This document shows positions 53,969-63,600 of a stretch of 64,000 nucleotides of DNA, piece after piece. The position numbers and the translations under genes were made by a program. The notes beneath the pieces are model-generated. The model made no database searches and was not told the origin of the DNA. It was given only the letters and a program-made list of their open reading frames with translations. The stretch comes from Verrucomicrobiota bacterium (GTDB taxonomy: Bacteria; Verrucomicrobiota; Verrucomicrobiia; Opitutales; Opitutaceae): the NCBI GenBank assembly GCA_025361935.1, contig JANYJB010000065.1, positions 1-64,000 on the forward strand, read 5' to 3'. Positions within the stretch are counted from its first letter, which is position 1, and each line of letters opens with the position of its first letter.

Positions 53969-54799
53969 ATGCAGCTCGACCTCCTACCCCATCGCACCGG
54001 TGGCGCCGCCGAGAACATGGCGACGGACTTTCTCCTGCTGCAACGCTACCCCGAAGCCGCGCAAACCCACGCCCGCTTCCGCCACTACGACTGGCGCGCG
54101 CCCGCCTTCACCTTCGGCTACTCCCAGAAAATCGCCTACGTCCGCGAACAACTCGCCAACCTCCTCTCCTCCGAGGTGGAGCGCGTTGACCCCAACGCGC
54201 TTTCCGTGGACCTCACCCGCCGCCCCACCGGCGGCGGCGTGGTGGATCACCGCGAAGACTGGACCTACACGCTCGTCGTCCCTCGGGGGCACCCGCTCTA
54301 CGACGCCCGCGCCACCGAAAGCTACCGCCTCGTCCACGCCACCCTCGTCGAATCCCTCTGCGCGCAAGCCCAGCCCGTCGTCCTAAAACAACGCTGCGAC
54401 TCCGATTGTAGGAGCCTGCTTGCAGGCGATACCCCCGACGAACCCCCAACGTCTCCCGAATCGCCTGCAAGCAGGCTCCTACGCAAAACCCCGGCCGGCC
54501 CCACCGTCTGCTTCATCCGCCCCGAACTCTACGACGTGCTCCACGAAACTACGGGGGAAAAGGTCGCCGGTGCCGCCCAGAAACGCACGAAGCACGGCCT
54601 CCTCTTCCAAGGTTCCCTCTGGAAACCCACCGTCTCCGCCACCATGGATTGGGACGCCTTCGAAACCGATTTCACCGCCCGCCTCGCCAAACTCCTCAAC
54701 GCCGACGCGGTCGAAACCCCGTGGCCCGATTTCGCCGAAGGCGAACTCGACGGCCTCACCGACCAATACTCGTCCCCCGAGTGGGTCGAGTATCGATGA
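53969..54799 (+). CDS. Lipoate--protein ligase family protein (LplA-like) with an in-frame REP insertion
   Basis: A 276-residue biotin/lipoate transferase-fold protein. Motifs are AENMATDFLLLQRYP, FTFGYSQKIAYVREQL, TRRPTGGGVVDHREDWTYTLVV and VCFIRPELYDVLHETTGEKVAGAAQKRTKHGLLFQGSL (only partly quoted here by region), including the lysine-bearing GEKVAGAAQKR. Residues about 147-172 are encoded by a REP-pair insertion (54408-54482) of exactly 25 codons in frame, sitting in a loop before the VCFIRPELYD strand. Whether it is lipoate- or octanoyl-transferring is unclear. The start ATG follows repeat copy D. Confidence 0.82.
   Translation: MQLDLLPHRTGGAAENMATDFLLLQRYPEAAQTHARFRHYDWRAPAFTFGYSQKIAYVREQLANLLSSEVERVDPNALSVDLTRRPTGGGVVDHREDWTYTLVVPRGHPLYDARATESYRLVHATLVESLCAQAQPVVLKQRCDSDCRSLLAGDTPDEPPTSPESPASRLLRKTPAGPTVCFIRPELYDVLHETTGEKVAGAAQKRTKHGLLFQGSLWKPTVSATMDWDAFETDFTARLAKLLNADAVETPWPDFAEGELDGLTDQYSSPEWVEYR
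54408..54482. repeat. REP/BIME-like palindromic pair inside the lipoate ligase gene
   Basis: Two perfect 23-bp arms (54408-54430 and 54460-54482) in inverted orientation. Each begins with a GTAG head and holds its own small hairpin (GCCTGC-TT-GCAGGC), like classical REP sequences spread by RAYT transposases. The unit is 75 bp, so the reading frame is kept. No RAYT gene is in this window. Confidence 0.85.
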
Positions 54800-54815
54800 G
54801 GGAAAACGCGTCGTC

Positions 54816-55382
54816 TTAATATTTAACTCCGGCGAAGAAAACCATATCGTCTTCGGGACGGATAAAAATCAACTCCGCCGCTGTCGGTCGTGAGCCGTGC
54901 AGGTAGATGGTATAGACCCAAATATAATAGCGGGCAGACAACAGTTCGGCCTCAGCAGGAAACCAGCGCAACCCGTCGGTATCTGTAAATCCCGTCACCA
55001 TTTTTACGGCATCACGAACTACAGGATTAGCCCTATCGCCCCGCACCCACCCCTCGCCCGAAGGTGATGGCGGCTCATCTAACTGGGCCGTATTAACCGG
55101 CTTAATCTTGATCGCATAGGCATCGACATGATCCCCGTTGAACGAAGGTGCTGACTCGTAGCTTTGAACCACCTTTTCGGTTTTTGCGTCCCCGAGCTGG
55201 CACCAATTCAGAACATATCGGACATCTTGGGCAGTCGCCTTATCTTTTTTAGTTCTAGCCTCGGCGAAACCCAACATGCCAGCGTTGTAGGCAAACATCA
55301 GCGCCATAATGCAGATCGTCACTAACGAGACCGCTCCCCATATCAGCAGCAGCCACTTTAAAATCGTGCCCAGCTTGGTCAT
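54816..55382 (-). CDS. Hypothetical protein with N-terminal TM helix and lower GC
   Basis: A 188-residue protein with one N-terminal TM helix (LLLIWGAVSLVTICIMALMF) and a polar C-terminal domain (RWFPAEAELLSARYYIWVY). It contains PSPSGEGWVRGDRANPV, a peptide often produced when dispersed repeat sequences fall inside open frames. Its base composition is visibly lower in GC than its neighbours, which hints at recent acquisition. No family recognised. It follows rlmD on the same strand, three bases downstream. Confidence 0.55.
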   Translation of the reverse strand: MTKLGTILKWLLLIWGAVSLVTICIMALMFAYNAGMLGFAEARTKKDKATAQDVRYVLNWCQLGDAKTEKVVQSYESAPSFNGDHVDAYAIKIKPVNTAQLDEPPSPSGEGWVRGDRANPVVRDAVKMVTGFTDTDGLRWFPAEAELLSARYYIWVYTIYLHGSRPTAAELIFIRPEDDMVFFAGVKY

Positions 55383-55385
55383 TTC

Positions 55386-56651
55386 TTAAGTGATTTTTCT
55401 CAGCGTGATCACGCACTCCAGGTGGCGCGTCTGCGGGAAGAGGTCGAAAGGCTGCACGGCCGCCAGCTCGTAGCCGGCGGCGAGAAACGACTTCAAGTCA
55501 CGCATCTGCGTCGCCGGGTCGCACGAGACGTAAACGACCGCACGCGGGCCGTAGGCGAAGAGCTGTTTCAGGAACGTTTCGTCGCACCCTTTGCGCGGCG
55601 GGTCGATGAGGACGACCGTCTCGGCAGCGGGAAACGTGAGTCCGGCGAAAATCGCCGCCGCATCACCTGCCTGAAACGTCACATTCGCCAGATTGTTGGC
55701 CGCCGCGTTCTGCTTTGCGAAGATGATGCTGCTCTCGCTGATCTCGATGCCCGCAACTTTCTCGAAGGCCGGCGCGGCCGTCAGCGCGAAGAGGCCGCTC
55801 CCGCAGTAGGCATCCACCATGAACCGCGCCCCGCTCGCCGCCGCCTGGTCGCGGGCGTAGCCGGTGAACGCCGGCAGGATGAACGGATTGTTCTGAAAAA
55901 AATCACGCGCCAGAAACTTCAGTTTCAAGTCGCCCACTGTCTCGGTGACGATCTCGTCGTAGTTGGTCGTGACATGCCCCGATGCATCGCGCAGGAGCAA
56001 CGTGCCGCCGCGCTGATAATCGCCGTTGGCTGCCTTGGCGCGCACGTTGGCGCGGGACTCGGCGAGACGGGCGTTGATCGGCGCAGTCGCGATCTCGCAG
56101 CGCGGCACATCAATGATGTCGAAACGTGTGCCTTGGCGCAGAAACCCAATGGGCAGTTCCGAGCCATCGCCGCGCGGCGCGTTGAAATGCGGCGTGATCT
56201 TCGAGCGGTAGCCGTATTCTACGGGCGAACCGATCACGGGCGACACGTGAAATTCGATTCCCGCCATGTATTTTAGAAGTTCCTCGACCTGGCGGCGCTT
56301 CCACAGGAGTTGCTCATCGTAGGCGAGGTTCTGATATTGGCAGCCGCCGCAGCGGGCAAAGAGCGGGCACGGCGGGGCGATGCGCTTGAGCGACGGCGTG
56401 AGCACGGTCACGAGGTCAGCCTCGGAGAAATTCTTGTGGTTGCGAAAGACGCGGGCCTTCACGCGCTCGCCGGGCAAGGTGAACGGCACCATCACGACCC
56501 ACTTGGCGGCGGGGTCGTCGGGATGAGGCACGCGACCGAGGCCCACCCCGAGATTCGTGAGCGTGGCGATCTCCAGCTCGAGCTCGTAATGATAGGCGAA
56601 GGGACGGTCGTTTGGTTTTTTGTTTCTACCCACAGAACACACGGAATACAC
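55386..56651 (-). CDS. rlmD: 23S rRNA (uracil-5-)-methyltransferase, RlmD/TrmA family
   Basis: SAM-dependent m5U methyltransferase. The protein has a TRAM-like N-terminal domain (ELEIATLTNLGVGLGRV), iron-sulfur cysteines (CPLFARCGGCQYQNLAYDEQ), the motif VLIDPPRKGCDE and the catalytic cysteine in YVSCDPATQMRDL. RlmD (U1939) is likelier than RlmCD or TrmA because of the extra cysteines. The start is uncertain: only GTG codons at 56651, 56642 and 56633 are available, all within an inverted repeat. Divergent from the TrmH-family gene. Confidence 0.88.
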   Translation of the reverse strand: MYSVCSVGRNKKPNDRPFAYHYELELEIATLTNLGVGLGRVPHPDDPAAKWVVMVPFTLPGERVKARVFRNHKNFSEADLVTVLTPSLKRIAPPCPLFARCGGCQYQNLAYDEQLLWKRRQVEELLKYMAGIEFHVSPVIGSPVEYGYRSKITPHFNAPRGDGSELPIGFLRQGTRFDIIDVPRCEIATAPINARLAESRANVRAKAANGDYQRGGTLLLRDASGHVTTNYDEIVTETVGDLKLKFLARDFFQNNPFILPAFTGYARDQAAASGARFMVDAYCGSGLFALTAAPAFEKVAGIEISESSIIFAKQNAAANNLANVTFQAGDAAAIFAGLTFPAAETVVLIDPPRKGCDETFLKQLFAYGPRAVVYVSCDPATQMRDLKSFLAAGYELAAVQPFDLFPQTRHLECVITLRKIT

Positions 56652-56722
56652 GGAAAGGCGGACGGCGAGGAAAAGGATTTTGTCTTTTCGGATCTTTAGG
56701 TGTGTTTCGTGTGTTCCGTGGG
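56629..56722. repeat. Inverted repeat covering the starts of two divergent RNA methyltransferase genes
   Basis: Arms at 56629-56651 and 56700-56722 match at 20 of 23 positions when inverted. They carry the ACACACGGAA type of motif and enclose about 48 bases. The GTG start candidates of rlmD (minus) and of the TrmH-family gene (plus) both lie in the arms, so both frames begin with repeat-encoded residues ending in VCSVG. Confidence 0.75.
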
Positions 56723-57539
56723 CACACTTCCCGAAAAAATCACCAGTCTCCAGAATCCGCGCGTCAAACAGCTCGTGAAGCTGCGTGATCGGCGTCCGCG
56801 CGACGAAGCGGGCGTGTTTCTCGTCGAAGGCTACCGCCAGATCCGTCGCGCCCTGGAAAAAAACATCTCGCTCACGGATCTCTATTTCTCGCCCGAGTGG
56901 TATCTCGGTGAAAACGAACCCGCCCTCATCGCCCAGGCTGAGGCCGCCGGGGCCAAGCTCTTCGAACTGACCAAGGAGGCGTTTGCCAAAGTCGCCTACC
57001 GCGAGCGTCCCGACGGCCTGCTTGCCGTCGCCCCGCAGTGGCGGCGTTCGCTCACCGACCTCGACGCGCTTCTCGCGAAAAAAACCTCAGCGCCTTTTCT
57101 TCTGGTGGTCGAGGCCATCGAGAAGCCGGGCAATCTCGGCACGATCCTGCGCAGCGCGGACGCGGCTGGCGTGGACGCGCTCATCGTGTGCGACCCGGTG
57201 ACGGACCTTTTTAATCCGAACGTCGTGCGCGCCTCGACCGGCGTGGTGTTTTCCGTGCCCGTGATCATTGCGAGCAGCGAAGAGGTGAACCACTGGTTGC
57301 GCGCCAAAGCGATCCGCTCGGTGGCCACCACGCCGTCGGCGACCGATCTTTACACCAACACCGACCTGCGCGGCGCGTTGGCGATCGTCATGGGCAGCGA
57401 GCAATACGGCTTGAGCGACTACTGGCTGAAGGAGGCCGACACCCGCGTGGTCATCCCAATGGCGGGCCAGGCGGATTCGCTCAACGTGGCGATGGCGACC
57501 ATCATCACTCTCTTCGAAGCGGTGCGGCAGCGCGCCTGA
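56700..57539 (+). CDS. TrmH/SpoU-family RNA 2'-O-methyltransferase
   Basis: A SPOUT-fold methyltransferase of about 273-279 residues for tRNA or rRNA ribose methylation. The N-terminal substrate-binding domain (ITSLQNPRVKQLVKLRDRRP ... FLVEGYRQIRRAL) precedes the three SpoU motifs: VEAIEKPGNLGTILRSADAA, IVMGSEQYGLSDYW and IPMAGQADSLNVAMA. Start candidates are GTG 56700, 56709 and 56718; all lie in an inverted repeat. The target nucleotide cannot be read. An intrinsic terminator follows. Confidence 0.87.
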   Translation: MCFVCSVGTLPEKITSLQNPRVKQLVKLRDRRPRDEAGVFLVEGYRQIRRALEKNISLTDLYFSPEWYLGENEPALIAQAEAAGAKLFELTKEAFAKVAYRERPDGLLAVAPQWRRSLTDLDALLAKKTSAPFLLVVEAIEKPGNLGTILRSADAAGVDALIVCDPVTDLFNPNVVRASTGVVFSVPVIIASSEEVNHWLRAKAIRSVATTPSATDLYTNTDLRGALAIVMGSEQYGLSDYWLKEADTRVVIPMAGQADSLNVAMATIITLFEAVRQRA

Positions 57540-57550
57540 TGCGGACACAA

Positions 57551-57590
57551 AAAAAGGGAGGAAGCCTTTCGGCATCCCTCCCTGTATTTT
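57551..57590. terminator. Bidirectional terminator between the TrmH-family gene and the autotransporter
   Basis: AGGGAGG (57555-57561) and CCTCCCT (57577-57583) pair around a 15-base loop that can itself pair. On the minus strand the stem is followed by seven T, giving a strong terminator 22 bases after the autotransporter stop; on the plus strand a weaker T run (GTATTTTG) follows. Confidence 0.8.
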
Positions 57591-57604
57591 GTTTCGAGAC
57601 CTTA

Positions 57605-60600
57605 TTAGAAGCCGAACGCTGTGCTGATGTAGAACGAATTTGACGCCTTCGCATCCGCAGCGACCGCGCCTTGGTAGGAAGCGCCAACCGTCCAGGCGGA
57701 GGTGAGGCTGTAGTTCACACCCAGACCGAGGTTGAACTCGGTGTCGCCCATGCCCGGAGCCTTCACGGCGAAGGACTTGGTTTCCGAGACCACATTGGCC
57801 GAGACTTCGCGGGCAGCGTCCGAGAAGTTGTGGCTCACGCCGAGGCGGGCGTTGAAGCTCAACTTCGAGGTGGCGAGGTAGCGGCCGTTGACTGCGGCCT
57901 CGGTGGTGAAGCTCGTGTCGCTCTGGCTGTGGACGTTCAGGGCTTGCAGGGGCTTCAAGGCGTTGGTCTCGGTGAAGCCGTCGGTCTTGGCCGAGACGTA
58001 GGTCAGGCGAAGCTCGGGCTCGATGACGACCGTGCGGCGTTCGAGCGCGCGGTAGCGGAGACCGATCGCCGCGAGATTTGCGGAGGAATCAGCACCGTGG
58101 AAGCTAGACGTGCCGGTCGCGGTGTTGCGGGTGCCGTCGCTGCTGTAGGTGGCCGTGCTCAGGCTCGTGGTGATGGAGAGGCGGCGGTTCTGGCCGGCGA
58201 CGTATTCGCCGAAGAGGCCGTAAACATTGCCCTTCACGGTGGAGCGGAGGTAGGTGGAATCCACCGAGCCGGAATCAAAGCCGGCGAACAAACCAGCCGT
58301 GAGGCGCTTGTTAAGCACGATACGGGCACCGGCGACGGCACCGTTGCTCTTCAGGTCGTAGTCGGCCTGATTCTGCGAGCTGGATGAACCGGTGTCCAAG
58401 TTCGAGTAACCGGCGAAGACCGAATACTTGCCGGTGTCCACGAGCGGCGTGAGGTTGACGGCTTTGTCGGTGTAGCTGCGGGTGACACGGTCGGCGTAGT
58501 CGGTGAAGCCGGCGTAAGCTTCGGGCGAGGCTTTGTTGGCGATCACGGCCACTTGAGCAGGCGTGAGGCCCGCACCAAGCAACAGAGGCAGGAGGTCGCC
58601 GCCAACATATTGGTGGTCGCCCACCTTGAGGTTCGTGATCATCGCCTGGAGGTTGCCGCTGGCGCCCGTAAAGGCGTTGAGCAGGTTGCCGCCAGTGGTG
58701 GCGGTCAGCAGGCCGGTGCCGATCAACTGGCCGGTGCTGAGATTCAGAATAACGTCGCTGGTGAAGTTGTTCGTGAACGTGGCGAAGTGCCCGCTGATGG
58801 TGCCAGGGGCGCCGTTGATGATCGTGAACGTCTGGCCCTTGGCGGGCTGGAACGCGGCGATGGCGATGGCGTTGGCCATGTAGGTGGGGGTGGCCTGCTC
58901 GAGGAGCGTGTAGGAGGGCGTGCCGATTGTGAGGACGCTGGTGAGCGGGTTGAGGACGGTGTTGCCGCCCACGGCAACCTGGTCGTAGCCGAGGATATTG
59001 TCGGTGCTCGGGCCGGAAGCGTCGGCCAGCTCGATGGCGAGCGTGCCGTTTTCGGTGTAGTTGCCGGCAATCGTTAGCACGCCGGGCGAACTGCCCGGAG
59101 CCGTGTTACCATTGCCGGTGTAATCGCCGTTGACGGTGCCGGTGCCCATAAAGGTGCCGTTGTTGGTGACATTGCTGTTGACGACGCCGTTATCGACGAA
59201 GGTAGAGCCATCGTTCACCGTGGTGTTTCCGGTGTTGAGCGTGCCGGTGGAGTCGATGACAACGGTGCCGCCATCAACCATGGTATTGGTGTTCGTGTTG
59301 TTACCCGAGAGGTTCAGCGTGCCGTTGCCGCTCTTGATGAAATCACCGGTATTGGTCGTGGTGCCGGCATAGGTGCCGCCGTCGGTCACGTTCAGGTTGT
59401 TGCCGTTCAGGGTGAGCGTGCCGTCGCCATTAAGCGTGTTGATGGTCTGATCACCGTGCAGGAGCTTCAGCTCGGCGGCGGTGGAAAGATTCACCGTCGC
59501 GCCGTGCGCGAGAAGATCGGCGCCGTCGATGGTGAGAAGGCCGGTTTGCACATTGATGGTGGTGGCGGCGACGCCGGCGGTAAACGTGACGTTGCCGTTG
59601 GAGTTGACCGTCGATCCGCCGATAGCCTCGCCGAGTTTACCATTGATCTGGGTGCCGTTGTTGAGGTCGTAAGTCGGGGCCGTGAGGGTGTGGCTTCCGG
59701 AAACGGTGCCACCGTTGCTGGTGAGCGAGGCGACGGTGTTGTTGCTGTTTACCTCTAGCTCCGCGCCGGAGGAAATCGTCACGGCCGTCGAAGTGGAAAG
59801 GTTTGCGGCGGGGCCGGCGAGGACGAGCTTGCCTGCATTGACGTTGGTGGCGCCCGTGTAGGTGTTGGCGTTGTTCAGAGTCACCGTGCCGGACGTCGTC
59901 TTGTTCAGCTTGATGCCGGATCCCGCGAGGATCACATCGACCGTGCCGTCCTTAAGTTCAAAGCTGCCGGTGCTCGTCAGTGTGCCCGTGCCGCTGATCT
60001 TGGCTCCGTGGTCGAGGGTGACTGTGCCGACCGTGTCGCTGTGGCCGCCTAGCGCGAGTTCGGCGGTCGAGCCGTCGATCTTGATGTTGCCGCTGGCGAT
60101 GGCGTTGTCGGTGCCGTAAACCAATTTGCCCGCGCTCACCGTGGTATCGCCCGTGTAAGTGTTCTGCTCGTTGAGCGTCACCGTGCCCTCTGTGGTCTTA
60201 TTCAACGGGATGCCGCTGCCGCCGAGCACCACGTTCACGGTGCCTTCTTTCATCTCAAACGTGCCGGTCGAGGTCAGCACGCTGTCGCTGCCACCGTTGA
60301 TAGTGGCATTGCCGGAGAGCGTGACCGTGCCGACCGTGTCGCTGTAACCGTCCATGTCCAAAACCGCGGTCGCTCCGTCCACCGTCACGTTGCCGCTGGC
60401 GATTGCATTGTTCGTGCCGTAGAGCAGCGTGCCCGCGCTCACCGTCGTTAGGCCGGTGTAGGTGTTTTGCTCGTTGAGCGTGACCGTGCCGGAAGTCGTC
60501 TTGTTCAACACGATGCCTTCGCCTCCAAGAACTGCGTTCACCGTGCCGGACTTCATTTCAAACGTGCCGGTCGAGGTCAGCACGCTGTCACTCCCGCCGT

Positions 60601-63600
60601 TGATCGTGCCATTGCCGGAGAGCGTCACGGTGCCGACCGTGTCGCTGTAACCGTCCATGTCCAAAACCGCGGTCTCGCCGTCGATCGTCACATTGCCCGA
60701 CGCGATGGCGTCGTTGGTCCCGTAGAGCAACTTGCCCTCGGTGATCTTGGTGAGACCAGTGTAGGTGTTCTTGTTGTTCAGGGTGACCGTGCCCGAGGTG
60801 GTCTTGTTCAGGGCGATATCTTCGCCGGCGAGGATGGCGTTCACGGTGCCGTCCTTCATCTCGAAGCTGCCGGTGCTGGTGAGCGTGCCGCTGCCGTCGA
60901 TCTTGCCGCCGTGGTCCAAGGTGACGGTGCCGACCGTGTCCGTGTAGGTGCTGATATCAAGGATCGCGGTCGCGCCGTCGATCGTCACGTTGCCCGAGGC
61001 GATGGCGTCGTTCGTGCCATAGAGCAACTTGCCCTCGGTGATTTTCGTAAGACCGGTGTAAGTATTCTTTTGCTGGAGGGTGACCGTGCCAGAAGTCGTT
61101 TTGTTCAGCGGGATGCCGCTGCCGCCGAGCACCACGTTCACGGTGCCGCTCTTCATCTCAAACGTGCCGGTGCTCGTCAGCGTCGAGTTGCCGCCGCCGT
61201 CGATCTTGCCGCCGTCGTCGAGCGTGACCGTGCCGACCGTGTCGCTGTAGCCATCCATATCCAAAATCGCCGTCGCGCCGTCGATCGTCACGTTGCCGCT
61301 GGCGAGCGCGTCGCTCGTGCCAAACTTCAACGTGCCATCGGTGATCTTTGTCAGACCCGTGTAGGTGTTCTTTTCGTTGAGCGTGACTGTGCCGGAGGTC
61401 GTCTTGTTCAGCGCGATGCCGCTGCCGCCGAGCACCACGTTCACCGTGCCGGACTTCATCTCAAAGCTGCCGGTGCTCGTGAGCGTCGAGTTGCCACCGC
61501 CGTTGATCGTGCCATTGCCGGAGAGCGTGACGGTGCCGACCGTGTCGCTGTAGCCATCCATATCCAAAATCGCCGTCGCGCCGTCGATCGTCACGTTGCC
61601 GCTGGCGAGCGCGTCGTCGGTGCCGTAAACCAGCTTGCCGGCGCTTACCGTGGTGAGACCCGTGTAAGTGTTCTTGGCGTTGAGTGTCACAGTTCCGTTG
61701 CCCGTTTTGTTCAGCGCGATGCCGCTGCCGCCCAGGATGGCATTCACGGTGCCGTCCTTCATCTCAAACGTGCCGCCGCTGGTGAGAGTGGAATTGCCAC
61801 TGCCGTCGATCGTGCCGCCATGATCCAGCGTGACGGTGCCGACGGTGTCGCTGTGGTTGGCACCGAGATCAAAGACCGCAGTGGAGCCGTCGATGGTGAG
61901 CACGCCGCTGTCGGCCAGAGAGCCGTTGGCGCTTTCGCGGACGATGCCGCCATTGATGGTGGTGCCGCCGGTGTAGGTGTTGGCAGCGTTGAGGACGATG
62001 GTGCCGGTATGCGTGGAGTCGCCAAACGTGACTGAGCCGTTGGAGATCACGCCGCTCAGGATGACCTGGTTTTCGATGGGGTTGTCCTCGGAATCCAGAA
62101 CGTCGGTCGCGGTGTTAAGAATGGTGCGCGCGCCGCCGTTGAGATTAATGGCATTTTTAAAGATGACGTTGGAGTCCGCCGTGTCTGAACCAAAAAGCAA
62201 TTTGGCGCCGGTGGGGACGAAGTTGCCGGTGCCCCAAGTCAGGGCGGCACCGTTGCTCAGGCGAACCGTAAGATCGCCGCCTTGGGCCGAGAAACCGCCG
62301 TCGTTGGTCCACTGGATGCGCGTGCTGGAAGTTCCGACGAAGCGGTTGAAGAGCCCGTTGGACTGGAACACGCCGCCGGCGAGATTGATATTGCTGTTGG
62401 TGAACACGCCTTCGCCATCAATGGCCTGGAGGGTGCCGCCTTCGATCTTGGTCTGGCCGCTGTAGGTGTTGGCGGCGTTGAAAATAACCGTGCCGCTTTT
62501 GATGACCAAGCCGGCGCCGCTGCCGGCGGCGTAGTCGGATGCGCCGATGGAGGCGAGGGAATCGTCGGCGATGCCGCCGTTAAAAACGATGGTGTGCCCC
62601 TTGCCAGCGTCGAGGTTGACGGTCGCGCCCTTCATGATGAAGAGATCCGTGCCAACACCCGCACCGCTGCCGCCAGCCTCGTAGCCGTCGCCGCCTTGAG
62701 TGGCGTTCTGGGTGAACTCAGCGTCGCCCTTGATTGTCAAAATGCCGCCATCACGCACAAAAATCGCGCCGCCGTATCCCGAACCGCCGATGCCGCCGGG
62801 ACCGCCGCCGGTGCCGCCATTGCCGCCGCCGAAGCCGCTAACGCCGCCCGCGCCGCCGCCGCCATCCGTGCCGGGTTCGGCGAAAGCAGATTTGCCACCA
62901 ATACCGGCGGTGCCGCCAGCGCCACCGCCGCCACCGAAGCCGCCGATGCCGCCAGCGCCACCGTTGCCGCCAGGACCACCGGCCGCCGCCGATGCGGAAA
63001 CCGCATCGCCACCATTACCGCCATTGCCGCCCGCTCCACCACCAAAGCCAAAGCTGGCATTACCGCCATTGCCGGCATTGCCACCGGTGCCACCGTTGCC
63101 GGCTGTGCCCACAGCCAGATTCGTCACGGTGATAGCCGCTAGATAGGCTCCGTCGAAAACCGCTTTAGCAAGGTCTTTGGTAAGCGTTGCGCCACCTTTC
63201 TCAGCGGCAATTTCCGTATAGCTAGCCGCCAAGGCGGCAAGGGGAACGCCCAATTCCGAGATGACAGGAAATCCATCCGCCGCCACTTGAGTTTCGGCCA
63301 ACGCCGCCGCTGAAGTAAACGAGGCGGCAATCGCCGTAAAGACGGTGGTATCAATAGTATCTTCGCCTGATGTGACGATATCGTAAGTGACATCCAGACC
63401 GGCCTTGATCGTGTCCGCCGTAACCGCCGCACCAACAGAACCATTGCCGCCATTGCCGCCTTTGCCGCCAAAACCGTTGGTGCCATTGGTGCCGGATGCG
63501 CCATTGTAGCCCGTGCCGCCGTTGCCACCGTTAACATAGGCCGCGCCACTATCGGCGTTAGCACCGTTGTCACCGTTGGTGCCATTAGAAGAAGGGGTGA

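Noticed and set aside
59880..62000. Regular repeats as a CRISPR array
   Set aside because: The period is about 303 bp, the units are coding throughout and there are no spacers.
60467..62035. A 522-codon plus-strand frame in the autotransporter
   Set aside because: It mirrors the tandem repeats of the minus-strand gene and repeats with the same 303-bp period; composition is that of an antisense shadow.
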